A DNA stretch of 64,000 bases, taken from NCBI GenBank assembly GCA_032622095.1, contig CP136069.1, positions 123,742,126-123,806,125 on the forward strand, written 5' to 3'. The notes under the pieces were generated by a model. The model did not search any database, had not been told where the DNA came from, and saw only the letters and a program-made list of their open reading frames with translations. The position numbers were made by a program, and so were the translations under genes. This document shows, piece after piece, positions 1-10,650 of the stretch (position 1 is the first letter of the stretch; every line of letters begins with the position of its first letter). The stretch is from Siphonodentalium dalli (Eukaryota > Mollusca > Scaphopoda > Gadilida > Siphonodentaliidae).

Positions 1-700
1 ACCAAAGTCATACACATTTATTAACCTCAGTTTAACCGTTCACACAGACTCTGATGCTCTTTATTATTAAACCTAATGTGCAATTGGTCTACACTAAGGG
101 TAGCTATATTAACATATTTTTATTTGAAAAAAGAACAACTCTGTTTAAAATGATTCTGACTAATCTCAGAATTACAGGTGCACAGGTTCCCATGATGTAA
201 AGATCTGTGTCAAGTTTCATAACAATTAAGCAATATATGAATTAATAAAAAGTTGGACAAAATTATGTAACATGTATGTCGCAATAAATTTCTATGTCAA
301 CAAAGGGGATGATTCTATAAAAAAAAAGTCTGACAGATATCATAATAACTGGTGCACAGACTCTCATGGTGGTAAATATCTGTGCCAAGTTTAAAACTGG
401 AAAATGTTGGAATACAAGCTTGGATGGGGAGATGAATAAGTTTATTCCAATACCCCCCCCCCCCCCCCCCCTTGCAACTTGCGGAGGGTAGAATAAATAG
501 TCAAAATTAGAGAAACATCTATCATACCCAAGGCCTGTATTAAGCTAGGGTCAGTATCAGTCCAATATCTAGCAACAAGCGTGATATTAACGTATCTACA
601 ACTGGATGTTTTGTGATGTCTTGTGAAGGATTTTAATCTCTTGACTGCTGTATGGCATCATGTCCTGACTAATTGATGTTATGACCATTTTTCAGTGGAA
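1..700. other. non-coding stretch with a poly-C tract
   Basis: No convincing coding frame or RNA gene is visible. A C19 homopolymer runs from about 453 to 471. Similar long C/G runs recur at 6218-6242, 20221, 47526, 48897 and 63977. The remainder is AT-rich sequence without recognisable repeats shared with the rest of the window. Confidence 0.5.
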
Positions 701-780
701 AAATAACAAGAATATCACAATTATTTTTTACTAAAAGCTCTAGAACTGATTTAGAAGAAAATAAAATTCATGAAAAGAAT

Positions 781-1464
781 TTGAACAACCATCTGTACTG
801 GAAAATTGTAACTCTTGTCATTCCAAATATGCCATGCGCTCAGATAGGATGGGAGCATAAACTAAAACTAGAAACAAACAAAATTCGTTGGGATTCAATA
901 TATAAGCAAACATTTAAAACAACGAAAAACACGAAACTGCAAGCCTTTCAATTTCAAATAAATCACAACACTTTAGTCACAAATGTCTTCCTTGAAAAAT
1001 GTAAGATTATAACATCAAAATTGTGCACATTCTGTGAAAAGGAAAATGAAACTATAGAACATTTGTTGGTTACCTGTCATCAGAGCAAAATTCTTTGGGA
1101 AGAAATTTCAAAAACAATGTAACCAAATGTAACAAGAAAATTCCAACAAAGATTGAAGAATTACTTTTCGGAATTGACTCAGACTTTGTCATGAGCACAC
1201 TAGCAATTAATAATATACTACTATTAATAATACGAATATTTATGTGACAAGGTGCAATAAGAATAATCTATGTCAAAAAAGGGCAATACACTTGTAAAAC
1301 AAGAATACAATCTTGAAAAGCAGGCAGTAAAATGGACTGATTCTACAAATAAAGCCTTTGATAATAAGTGGAACAGTGTCCTCAATTTATTTAACGACCC
1401 TTGACCAGATATTATTCTGTTCAAACTTTAATTGAATTGATAAAAAAAAAAAAAAAAAAAAAAA
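781..1464 (+). mobile_element. 5'-truncated LINE (L1/Tx1-like) 3' end with poly-A tail
   Basis: The first 113 codons encode the region after the reverse transcriptase palm of an L1/Tx1-type non-LTR retrotransposon. They include the typical hydrophobic stretch FQFQINHNTLVTNVFL followed by a CTFCEKENETIEHLLVTC zinc-knuckle pattern (C-x2-C...H-x4-C). After a frame change near 1122 the reading continues (IPTKIEELLFGIDSDF), and a last C-terminal piece (WTDSTNKAFDNKWNSV) lies in another frame near 1330-1370. The copy therefore has at least two frame breaks. It ends in a 23-base A run at about 1442-1464, as expected for target-primed insertion. No 5' half is present, so this is a dead truncated copy. 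A better preserved relative lies at 59030-60325. The left limit could not be fixed. Confidence 0.75.
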
Positions 1465-1641
1465 CAATTCTATTATTAGACCGACCCTGCAGTATCACAA
1501 AAATTGAATTATAATAAGAATAACTGTCGAAATGACACATTAACAAGAATAAATTCTATAGATAATTTAATAAGACAGAACAAGAAAAATGATAAGTTTC
1601 AAAAACAGAGATTATTCAAATGTGCATGTGATAGATAGAGG

Positions 1642-1778
1642 ATATCCAGACTTTTTCAGTGGATATGGGTTATATCTCATGAGTGATGACAAAACATTGA
1701 ATTTCCACGAGTGGAAATTCAAATGTTTTGTCATCACGAATGAGATTTAACCCATATCCACTGAAAAAGTGTGGATAT
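1642..1778. repeat. near-perfect 67-bp hairpin repeat
   Basis: Arms 1642-1708 and 1711-1778 are inverted copies separated by two bases, with only scattered mismatches. This is typical of a fold-back MITE. No second copy was recognised in the window and no target duplication was identified. Confidence 0.75.
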
Positions 1779-1787
1779 TCTGTTTAT

Positions 1788-1970
1788 TATAGCCTTTAGT
1801 TACTTGCCTATGGCCCCCCAATGAATGTCAATACATCAGAAATTTCAAGCTGACACATTACGCCCAAAACAATAGTCCCATATTAAAACACTCAAAAAGT
1901 ATATATTTTGTATTTATTATATACTTTCGTTACTTGCCGATGGCCCCCAATGAATGTCAGTACATGATGT
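1788..1970 (+). repeat. two direct copies of a ~50-bp repeat
   Basis: A block around 1795-1835 (containing GCCCCCCAATGAATGTCA) recurs at about 1922-1962 with few changes. A further short palindromic cluster, GTGAGATATTGATATCTCAC and variants, lies at 2043-2088 just outside the long inverted repeat that starts at 2089. Confidence 0.55.
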
Positions 1971-2088
1971 GTTCAGGAAATCATTCACTATGAAGTATAA
2001 CCTGACTACACACACGATGATCCATACGGCGCAATAATACCAGTGAGATATTGATATCTCACTAGTGGGATATCACTTATATCTCACT

Positions 2089-2795
2089 GTAGTATAGCCG
2101 GAGAAGGGTTGGACCTAGAAGAAATTGGTAGAGAAGCGATTTTTATGTCATTGAACGCGGGAACATCTCCAGAACAACATATCCAAAATCCGCTAAAATC
2201 CGCTTTGAGCAATTTTCTCTACATCACTTTGAAATATTGTCACCTTTGTGTTGATTTTCAAATTCGCAATAAATTGTAAAACAGTGGGTACCAAGATGAC
2301 ATTGACAGATAACTATAATTGTTACTATTATTACCCCAGTCTATATTACCCTTTATATATTAGTCAATATTGATGAAAATTTCGGCCCTATTTTAATATT
2401 TTTTACGAAATTATCATACACTTGCGCAAAAAAAGTGTTTCTTTTTCAAAAATATCTCCGAGTAATTTGCATATTTTTTGGAAATTGGATAATCGAATGT
2501 ATCGCAAATAGCATTATAATATGCACATGCATGTCCTCAATACAACAGTATGAAATATGTATAATTTAATTAATAATAGAGCACGAATATCTGAAAAATA
2601 TTAACCCTACCCCCAAAAAATAAAATTTCAGGTACAAAAATGGAAAATATAAAAACACTTAAAATATAACACTAACTATTTATTGATTAACTATGATGTA
2701 TGCGTAATACTTTAAAGTCATTATAGTGACATGTTTATAGAAGAGTGTTGGTTATGTTGTGAATATGACAGAGAAACCCCGATATTATAATATAT
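2089..2795 (+). repeat. left arm of the long inverted repeat
   Basis: This is the inverted counterpart of 6405-7128. Just inside its inner end (about 2800-2822) a short motif resembling the outer terminus (TATAGTCGGAAAAGGC) occurs again, as if the terminal sequence were duplicated internally. Confidence 0.7.
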
Positions 2796-3018
2796 ACAAT
2801 GTATATAGTCGGAAAAGGCAAAACATTATCAACTCGACCATTGGACCTGGTATAACTACTCATAGCATAATATCTGATGTATTTTACTAATCAGAACAGC
2901 AGTTCATACACACACTGTCGTAATGTGTTACAACGTGACCTTCATAATCCAAGATGGGTGTCATAATAGGGACCAAAATTTAGAGAAAGTAATGTTTTGT
3001 CATATTTGTGTTCCACTT

Positions 3019-5490
3019 TCACCTCTCAGACTCGCCTTCAGCAATGAGAATTTCCTCCGAATTTTTACAGCCATCACCACGACAGTCACCGCAGGCTATA
3101 GCACACTGGAGTCCACTTTTTCTACATGAACATGAGTTATTCCCACAAGAATTCCTACTCACTATCTTGCACTTGCAACGAACAAATTTTAGCAATGAAT
3201 CGGGTGCAGCTTCTAGGTCTGTCATGACTGGAACTAATTGTGTCCCTTGGGTTTTCCACACCCATAATGTTGGGTCCATATGTGTGTCCCACAGAGATTT
3301 CCATATCATAACCTGCATGTGAACTCTTATGCTATGGAAATATGCTGCCCATTCCGTCGGTGGTAATTTCTGCGGATCCAATAATCCTCTGGCCAAGGAA
3401 ATCATTTCCATGAATTTCCTCAAACCATTCAGCGTGTCATCCATTTTGCCAGCATAAATAATGAACAATTTCACACCAACATCGCCAACGAGTTTTTCGT
3501 CAGCTGTATGTTGCTTATGACACTCGCCATTTGTTGTATATCGGGCGACTCTATTTTCTTTAGCATGCTTGTTTTACCTTGCCCGTATGTTCTGATGTTG
3601 TGCCGCATCCAGTCCAGGCATAAAGAAAAAGAATGTTGGTCATCCTTCTGCACAATATCTTGGATTTTCCAGATAGCTACACCACCCTTGACTGTCTTCC
3701 CTGCATTTGAAAGGAAGTATATATCTGCCATGTCTTCATTCCAATGGTACAAGAGGAGGATTAACAAATTAGTGCCATCGGCGCAACAATTACCTCTTTC
3801 CCATCTGGTGTCCGAGATTGTCAGTTTTGATATCTGTCCAACATGTGGATCAAGTGTTTCCAAAACGTTGTCAGTGTCAGACAGAAGACCAGTTTCGTTG
3901 TCTACAGCGTTGACAATTTCGCCCCGCTGATTCTGTATCCGTTATGTCAGGCAGTACTATATCTGGTTATTCGACGACAGCCGATGTTAACTTGTTACAT
4001 TTTGGCACTCGTAGAATATATGTTCCATATTACCCGACCAATTGGGTCTATGTTTGCTCGCTTACTGAAAAGCCGCCCTGCATGCAAGAGCAAATCTGAA
4101 TTGATATCTGGGGCAATGTATGTACGAACTGGAGCTGGAGCAGAGGCTTGTATGTGACTATTGAAAGTCACTTTTCGGGACAACTCATGTATTGGTGAAT
4201 AGGCACTCCTTTGCCTTTCACAATAGCATCAACCTTGGATCTTGGTTGTCTTATGACTAACTGTTGTCTTGGTTGTAGTGGGGAATCATCGCATGTAGCA
4301 ATTATTTACATTGCATGAAATATCACGTGACCATCTAGTGTTGCAACATTATGGTCCACGTTATCTGCAACCCACTGCGTGAACGCCCCTGAGAAATATG
4401 AAGCAAGAACACTGTTGTCATCTTCGGCCTGGATTATTGACTGCTTGTACAACTCAACTTCAGCGTAATTATTCGAGAAGCCTAATCGCGATAGTTCCGT
4501 TACAAGCCATTTGGACCCAAATATATGGTCCAGGTCGACACCAAGGCCGAATAAAATCGGTGATACCACTGATCGTGGTCGTGCTGCTTGAATAATAGAC
4601 TGGCCAATACTAATTTGCTTCAAGTCTAAAGGAACCAGAACTTTCAACAGAGTTAGCAGGTGGGCTGTGATCAAACGATTACCTCGCTCAACATCAGAAA
4701 TGTCATCCATGTACACTGTACTCCATCTCACTCAATTGAGCTCTGGTAATATTGGCAGCTGCCATTACTATCCTCTCGGCTTCTTCCTCAATGTCATGTT
4801 TTTCTCGGCGTACCACATATCATTGATTATGAAATTGGCCATATTTCTGAAACAAATAACGTTGCTTCGACCATCCACTTCAGAAAAAACTAGGTAGGTC
4901 CGATAGTGGTCAAGTAACTTCTCCTTTAGCCATTTTATGGAATATACTTCGGACACACCAGATAATTCTACCATCTTACTATGAAGTCCATAGAGAGTGT
5001 ATAATTAGTCACCAGATTCTGACTCAATCCACTCACAGACCATTTGAAACCATTGCTGCATTTCATAGTCTATTTTCCGACCGGACTGTGGCTTTCGATC
5101 CGTTGATACTGTGATATCTGTTTTCAACATGAAACGAGTGAGACAACTGTCATGGTAAACAGCTTCAGCCGCAACCAGATCAATACAACCATAATGTTTT
5201 GTTTGGACAGAAAGATCAACGACTCCCCCCTTTTCGCGCAACACTCTAATAACTTGTCGCGCACTGGAAGTGTGGTGACACTTCAAACTTGTGTTCTAAG
5301 AAAATTTATGGGCATGTTGTCCACATATCAAGCAGTCATCTTTGTAATTGAAAGGTAACAGGCTAGATCTGACTCGATTTTGTCGATGACATCTCAACAT
5401 TGCCACTAGCACTGCACAAACCTCTCTTAGAATCTGTAAAATCACGTCTGCATTTTCTATGTAGCAACACATTTCTAATAGGACTTGCAC
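3019..5490 (-). pseudogene. broken CXC-domain mobile-element protein of unknown function
   Basis: Seven minus-strand open pieces read in order (5490-5296, 5286-5005, 4974-4768, 4731-4306, 4183-3995, 3863-3471, 3474-3019) reconstruct the order of a multi-copy protein family seen in many invertebrate genomes. N-terminal cysteine/histidine motifs come first (DCLICG; YHDSCLTRF), then CFRNMANFIINDMWY, a block with KQISIGQSIIQAARPRS and GLGVDLDHIFGSKWL, FTQWVADNVDHNVATLDG, an acidic-motif region LLILLLYHW, GQGKTSMLKKI, EWAAYFHSIRVHMQV, and a C-terminal cysteine-rich CXC module (CSCRKSGLQC ... CGDCRG). The pieces lie in different frames with stops between them, so the copy is dead. In the acidic motif the usual ADDTD-like string reads ADGTN. 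The biochemical function of the family is not established. The copy sits between ~0.7 kb inverted repeats. Confidence 0.7.
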
Positions 5491-5499
5491 TAATGCGAC

Positions 5500-6404
5500 T
5501 ATTTAAGTAAAGCACGACGCCGAAACTAATTAGGGTTAATATGCCTTTTCTCCGAAACAGCAACTGACTGCTCTTTATCAAACCCAATACTACATATGAC
5601 ACATAAGTCAGCCGATAAATGACTAGTGTCCCCTGGTGCCAATTCCTCAGACATATATATAATAATACACCTATTAATATGACACTGATTAATCTAAAAT
5701 GATAGAAAATGTGATTCTAATAAAACAATGAATTACAACACTCTCGCCGAGATAGCTTAACAAGTGAGAATTACAATCAAATTGATTTCAGTTCGAATAC
5801 AGACCGCGAAAGCGTGGCCTATCGATCCTTTTGATTTTAGGAGTGTCTCTAGCGTTGGTTGACACCGTTAGGTTTCAGCAGGAGACGAAGTTTGACAAAA
5901 CAATTTAATATATATATAATATTAATACACGTGTATCGATATGATAATAGTGCTGCGAAGTAGCTTTGCGATGTTAGCGAGAGTTGCATACAAGTGACAA
6001 AATGTGTCGATGCTTTGTGGGTGGCGGATGCCTGACCAATTAACAAAGAGCATTTGGATACGAATAGTTCAGTACACAATGCTACATTGTTTGGTGTAGC
6101 ATCACTATACTTTATGACGCATGAAGATCATATTTGACGCTCTTTACTAACTCCATGTGTAATAGCCATTCAGTGTGATTGCATGGGAGAATCAAAACAA
6201 AATGGTTTAAATGTGAGCCCCCCCCCCCCCCCCCCCCCCCCCTGCACAGTTCTCAGGTTCATTATTTCCCAGTCGGATTTAGGTGGATTTTGGAATATCA
6301 TGAGATATCCACCACAAACCTGCCCCAAACTCGGTTCTGAAAATATTTATATCAAGTTCAGCAGCTGAGTTAACAATTGCTCGCCTTTTATTGGGTCAAT
6401 TTAC
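5500..6404. other. non-coding interior, poly-C tract
   Basis: No supported gene lies between the pseudogene and the right inverted arm. A C25 run spans 6218-6242. The short frame through it is an artefact of the homopolymer. Confidence 0.5.
5745..5815 (+). repeat. possible tRNA-derived SINE head
   Basis: The sequence contains a box-A-like GATAGCTTAACAAGT at about 5751-5765 and a box-B-like AGTTCGAATAC at 5790-5800, spaced roughly as in a tRNA promoter. The flanks do not fold into a convincing cloverleaf, so a functional tRNA is unlikely. A decayed tRNA-type SINE is the best guess. Confidence 0.3.
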
Positions 6405-7128
6405 ATATACTATACGGGTTTTCTCTGTTATATTCATAAAATAACCACTACTTTTCTATAAACATGCTACCAAAATGATTTAGAAGTATTACAAATACCC
6501 CACAGTTAATCAATAAATAGGTAGTGTTATAATTTTAAGTATTTTATTTTTTCCAATATTTTACCTAAAATGTCATGTTTTGGGGGTAGGGTTAATATTT
6601 TTCAGATATTTGTACTCTATGTTTAATTAAATTATCCACGTTTTATATTGACGTATTCAGGACATGCTTGTGCACATTTTAAGATCATTTGCGACACATT
6701 AGATTGACAAATCTCCAAACAATGTACCATATACTCGGATATATTTTTGAAAACGCGACACATTTTTGCGAAACTGAATGATATTCTCGTTAAAAAAATT
6801 AAAATTTCGCGGAAACTGTGGCCAATATTGACTTATTTACAACGTTAAATATATACTGGATGTAATACATATCACAGTTACAATAATATATCAATGTTAT
6901 CTTGGTACCCAATGTTTGCCAATAAATAACTCATTAGAAAATCAGCACACATATTTGAAAGGGGACCCCTATTTTAAAGTGATGTAGAAAAAATTGCTCA
7001 AAGCGGATTTTAGCGGATTTTGGATATATTATTCGGGAGATATTCCCGCGTCCAATGACATAAAAATCGCTTCTCTACCAATTTCTTCTAGGTTCACCAT
7101 TTTTTTTCGCCTTCTCCGACTATACTAC
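6405..7128 (-). repeat. right arm of the long inverted repeat
   Basis: This is the reverse complement of 2089-2795 with scattered differences. The outer end reads CCTTCTCCGACTATACTAC. Confidence 0.7.
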
Positions 7129-7526
7129 TGCTAAAACCTTATAATTCATGGGCAAGTATATAATAAATAGATATATTGTTATAAGAATTTATTTTTTCAT
7201 TTTTAATGTATATTGATTATGTATAACTTTAATATGTAATCGAGACAGACTATGAAAAGAAAAATAAATTATAAAAAAAAAAACCACAAAACCCTAAAAA
7301 ACTGACTTCACTGAAAGGCTATTGTAATAAAAAAAAATCCTGGAATGTTCTATAATATAATCTTCAAAATAGGAGATTCAATCTTCCTAAAAAGTAAAAT
7401 TTGCCATGTTTTTTGTCAAATATAAGGTACCTTAATCAAACTCTGAAATGAGTCTGTAGATAATACGGACCATATAGCTCACAACGTTCAATTTTACTTC
7501 CGTAATAATGACAGAAGCGAAGAGGT
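7129..7526. other. AT-rich non-coding stretch
   Basis: No coding frame or repeat was recognised. It lies between the long inverted repeat and the repeat cluster upstream of the first visible PIGG exon, and is probably part of a PIGG intron. Confidence 0.45.
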
Positions 7527-7790
7527 TAACCCTTCCATGACTGGAGCTTCCTGAATTTTTGCGAAAACCCGGAGCCAGTGCATTCTCTTATATATGAGAG
7601 TATTCCATAGGGACCCTCACAGATACTAGTATAAGAGGATACATTGGCCTAACACTATTTACCTTGACAATGTAAGCCAGTACATTCTCTTATATTTGCA
7701 AGGCTCCCTCACATATATAAGAGAATGCACTGGCACAGGATCTTTAATTCTGCACCAGCACAGCTCCCATCATGAAAGTATTTAATGTGA
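7527..7790 (+). repeat. dispersed repeat with AACCCTTCCATGAC ends
   Basis: The block begins with AACCCTTCCATGACTGGAGC and ends near CATCATGAAAG, so the ends are roughly inverted. Inside is a CATTCTCTTATATATGAGAG hairpin motif, repeated several times. Relatives lie at 8372-8612, 8960-9050 and 9646-9772, all in the same intronic region. Confidence 0.6.
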
Positions 7791-7801
7791 TGTGTCATCT
7801 C

Positions 7802-8053
7802 TAAGCCTTGAAATAGCGTGCCTGTCATTTGCAGAATGAGGTCCCCAGAGGGTGAATTTAGTGATGCTACCCTGCATAGCGGGCTACATCACAAATTCTC
7901 CCTCTGGGAACCTCATTCTGCTGAGGTGTAAGCAGAATGAGGTCCCCAAAGGGTGAATTTGGTGATGCTAGCCCGCTATGCGGGGTAGCATCACTAAATT
8001 CACCCTCTGGGGACCTCATTCTGCAAATGACAGGCACGCTATTTCAAGGCTTG
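7802..8053. mobile_element. hAT-type palindromic MITE, compound copy
   Basis: The ends AAGCCTTGAAATAG and CTATTTCAAGGCTT are inverted, and the interior is made of GCAGAATGAGGTCCCCAGAG / CTCTGGGGACCTCATTCTGC palindromic modules, here doubled. The same family with clean 8-bp target duplications is found at 9258-9408 and 10651-10861. The flanks here show a similar but imperfect duplication (GTCATCTC against CTCATCTC, offset by a few bases). The right end lies only about 23 bp before a PIGG exon. Confidence 0.75.
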
Positions 8054-8076
8054 GGACTCATCTCTGATTATTACAG

Positions 8077-8359
8077 GGGCATCATGGAAGCACGGCTCGT
8101 CTATGCTGCAGCTATATTCCTTGTGGGTACTGCCTGTTCTCCTCGATTCACCATCGTCCATCGTTATGAGTCTGTGATAAGTTCATGGATCCTCATCATG
8201 AGTTTACTACTCAAGCCTCATAACACCTGCCTTGTTGCGATGACAACAGCCATGGAGAAGGCAGTAGAATACTCTGTTATCAGGAAGGGCTTGTTTGGAA
8301 AGACAGTCCCCCTAACTCTGTATTGTCTCATGATGGGCCAGACGGCATTCTTTAATCAG
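8077..8359 (+). CDS. PIGG: PIGG exon (third from last): GPI ethanolamine phosphate transferase 2, C-terminal membrane part
   Basis: The exon encodes about 94 residues running from GIMEARLVYAAAIFLVG to LYCLMMGQTAFFNQ. PIGG/Gpi7 adds phosphoethanolamine to the second mannose of the GPI anchor in the ER membrane, working with PIGF. The catalytic alkaline-phosphatase-like domain is N-terminal and not in this window. The match is to the C-terminal multi-membrane region, including the hydrophobic segment, the LLKPHN loop and the MGQ-AF motif just before the next exon. The acceptor is TGATTATTACAG (AG at 8075-8076). The donor is CAG|GTTTGT, with phase 0 into the next exon. A hAT-type MITE ends about 23 bp upstream, so the polypyrimidine/branch region is very short or partly repeat-derived. 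Upstream exons were not recognised in the first 8 kb. Confidence 0.82.
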
Positions 8360-8371
8360 GTTTGTATTTGA

Positions 8372-8612
8372 CTCAAGCTTCCTGAAATTTTTCAAAAACC
8401 ATGTGTCAATGCGTTCTCTTATATACAGTAATGCCCTAATTAATCGACTCTTTAACCACAGCAGAATTATGGGTAACTTTTCAGGATTTAGTCGGAAATA
8501 TGGCTTGTTGCCATTCATCGGAAAGCTCTCCCCTAAAGAGTCGATTAATGAGGCAATTACTGTATGCGAGTCTCCCATAGGGAGTCTCACATATATATGA
8601 GAATACATTGGC
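8372..8612 (+). repeat. dispersed repeat interrupted by a pogo-like MITE
   Basis: Same family as 7527-7790 (GCTTCCTGAAATTTTTC ... TCTCACATATATATGAGA). It is split by the 137-bp insertion at 8426-8562. The undisturbed copies (for example 9700-9715) serve as an empty site. Confidence 0.6.
8426..8562. mobile_element. TA-inserted MITE with pogo/Tc1-like ends
   Basis: The inverted ends CAGTAATGCCCTAATTAATC and GATTAATGAGGCAATTACTG (about 30 bp) are flanked by TA on both sides (8424-8425 and 8563-8564). The element splits an older repeat whose intact copies read straight through the site. CAGTA ends and TA duplications are typical of the pogo/Tc1-mariner group. There is no coding capacity, so it is non-autonomous. 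Confidence 0.8.
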
Positions 8613-9250
8613 TTAAAGACATATTATGTACTTATTGTGAAATTAATAAGTTGGTATTCAAGCACTATGCCAACTGGAGGAATGTAGCATTTTTGTAAAA
8701 TCGGCAACAAATTTAAACAAATCGACCTTACCACTTCATAGAAAACATCGTAAATATTACTTCTCGAATCGGGATGCAACTATATGCGATAAACTGATGA
8801 AAACGATTTCGCCATCGAGAGTCACTGTATTTAATTAATATATAAGAATGACGGTGCTTGTTGTCAATTTTGATATAATATTTATAAAATTTACTACTTT
8901 GAGCAAGATTATTCTCCATCTCTATTTGATCACCCTACCGAAGTGTTTGACATCACTTTAACAATATTTGCATTCTCTTATATTTGCAAAGCTTCTTATG
9001 GGAGACTCTCATATATAAGATAATGCACGGGCATATGGTCTTTACTGCTGCACCAGCTGAATCAGTCGGGATTGTATGTAAGTCATATATGGAAGCTGGT
9101 ATGTCAGCAGAGGGTGTAAGACAGAGTGAAAGCAGTGTGTCTGCTGATTAATACATTGTTTAGATTTATCCTTTATTCGCATATATATACCATGGTTGTA
9201 TGTTCAATTGTTATTCAATAAAAATATTATAAAAAAAAAGAAAACAAGTG
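8613..9250. other. intron sequence with a poly-A-like segment
   Basis: No exon was recognised. Partial copies of the CATTCTCTTATAT repeat occur at 8960-9050. An AATAAA followed by an A run at about 9218-9243 could mark a retro-inserted fragment or be chance. Confidence 0.4.
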
Positions 9251-9257
9251 TCTGGTC

Positions 9258-9408
9258 CAAGCCTTGAAATAGGGTGTCTGTCATTTGCAGAATGAGGTCC
9301 CCAGAGGGTGAATTTGGTGATGCTAGCCCGCTATGCGGGGTAGCATCACTAAATTCACCCTATGGGGACCTCATTCTGCAAATGACAGACACCCTATTTC
9401 AAGGCTTG
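9258..9408. mobile_element. hAT-type palindromic MITE with 8-bp target duplication
   Basis: This is a 151-bp almost perfect palindrome with ends CAAGCCTTGAAATAG and its inverse. It is flanked by the exact 8-bp direct repeat GTCTGGTC (9250-9257 and 9409-9416). Terminal CA and an 8-bp duplication are hallmarks of hAT insertions. The two arms pair almost completely and are named family A here. Confidence 0.88.
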
Positions 9409-9645
9409 GTCTGGTCATATTAGCCTTATTGTTTGTTAAACTACATGTATTTGTCTGTACATCTCTACCAAAGAATGATTAATGAAATCTATAGAGTGTT
9501 TCACTAGCTATCATCTGCTTACATTATCTTACTACATGCATATCCCTAAAAAGAAAGAATTGACTACGCCAATGTGTAATTTTGTTGTCGATTGGCAGAC
9601 ACCTACTTGAACTTTCAATTACGAACTGAATGCAGCAAACACATT

Positions 9646-9772
9646 TAACCCTTCCATGACTGGAGCTTCCTGAAATTTTGTGAAAACCCTGTGGCAATCC
9701 ATTCTCTTATATATGCGAGTCTCCCACAGGGATCTTTAATGCTGCACCAGCGCAGCTGCTGTCATGAAAGGG
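9646..9772 (+). repeat. dispersed repeat with inverted ends, short copy
   Basis: The ends AACCCTTCCATGAC and GTCATGAAAGGG are inverted. The interior carries the CATTCTCTTATATATGCGAG motif shared with 7527-7790 and 8372-8612. Confidence 0.65.
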
Positions 9773-10191
9773 ATAAGGCTTACATTCATATTGGTATGAC
9801 TCCACAGCCAGCCATAATAGGAGATAATCAGTCTCTGTTTCGTTGGATATTCGAGATTGAAAACAGTTTGTGAACTCGCGGGCAAGTCAATCTCCCAAAA
9901 TATTTCCTATGGCGGTTATTGGTTGTGAAAAAATTTCCACTATGGGTGGAGCTATCAAAGCAGAATAAATATCAACTGTATGTAAATATATAAATATATA
10001 ATGTATGTAATCTCTACACCAATGGAAGCATATACACATTTCAAAAGGGTGCTTTTGTGGAGTACTATTCCGAATTAAGAATTTGTTTCAAAGCTAGAGA
10101 TTGGCAAATTCAAATCGTGCCAGTAACTGAATATATTACCATATTAATATTGTTAATGTTGGCTCTGAACTTCTGTCTCTTTTCTCTTCAG

Positions 10192-10382
10192 GGATATTCT
10201 AACAGTCTATCAACTATCGACGTGGCTTCAGGATACATCGGGATAGAAGAATACAAACCTGTAGTGATAGGAACACTTATATCCATGGCCACATATGCTG
10301 GCCCAGTATTCTGGCTACTGTGTCTCACTAAATACCTCCACATCCAAAGTGATCAGAACAGTTCAGACACAAACATTCACAG
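10192..10382 (+). CDS. PIGG: PIGG exon (second from last)
   Basis: About 63 residues beginning GYSNSLSTIDVASGYIG continue directly from the FFNQ at the end of the previous exon. The combined MGQTAFFNQ-GYSNSLSTID corresponds to the conserved MGQ-AF-FQGNSNS-ATVD segment of PIGG. A second match is TYAGPVFWLLCL, a predicted membrane helix. The acceptor is TTTTCTCTTCAG (AG at 10190-10191). The donor is CACAG|GTAACT, leaving an AG that joins G of the next exon to restore an arginine codon. Without splicing the frame would stop at once (TAA at 10384), so use of this donor is strongly favoured. Confidence 0.87.
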
Positions 10383-10650
10383 GTAACTAAAATCTTAAAA
10401 GGACCCAAGGCAAATGTGCAAAAATTATAAAAGTCAGTAAAAACATCACCATTAAGACGAACATGGAGAAATAGATGAACTTTGTTCTTATATTTATATT
10501 AATTATTGATAGCTCTCTAATTAAAAATGTTGGCGTGTTGAGACCATTGTTATGTAAACAAAACTGTTACAGTGATTTGTCAACAAACATCACTATTTGC
10601 ATAGTAAGTTATAAGAGCAAAGTAGATCTATTTTTACAGGTACTTATTAA

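Larger units (their letters stand above)
2089..7128. mobile_element. ~5 kb structure bounded by ~0.7 kb inverted repeats
   Basis: The sequence from about 2089 to 2795 is repeated in inverted orientation at about 6405-7128. It starts with GTAGTATAGYCGGAGAAGG at both outer ends and contains recognisable shared blocks such as GCGGATTTTAGCGGATTT. Arms differ by scattered substitutions and indels, so the structure is not recent. The interior holds a broken minus-strand gene for a CXC-domain mobile protein (3019-5490) and about 0.9 kb of non-coding sequence. The layout fits a DNA transposon with long terminal inverted repeats. It could also be two insertions of one repeat flanking an unrelated pseudogene. 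No clear target duplication was found at the ends. Confidence 0.6.

Noticed and set aside
3008-4897. Plus-strand frames opposite the CXC-protein pseudogene
   Set aside because: Shadows of the minus-strand pieces, which carry the recognised motifs.
5745-5815. Functional tRNA gene
   Set aside because: Box-like words are present, but acceptor and anticodon stems do not form. Kept only as a weak SINE remnant.
9080-9243. Possible processed pseudogene 3' end with AATAAA and an A run
   Set aside because: No coding similarity upstream and no flanking duplication could be found.
10057-10191. N-terminal extension of the PIGG exon frame (start at 10057)
   Set aside because: It is intron sequence reading open by chance. 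The TTTTCTCTTCAG acceptor and homology begin at 10192.
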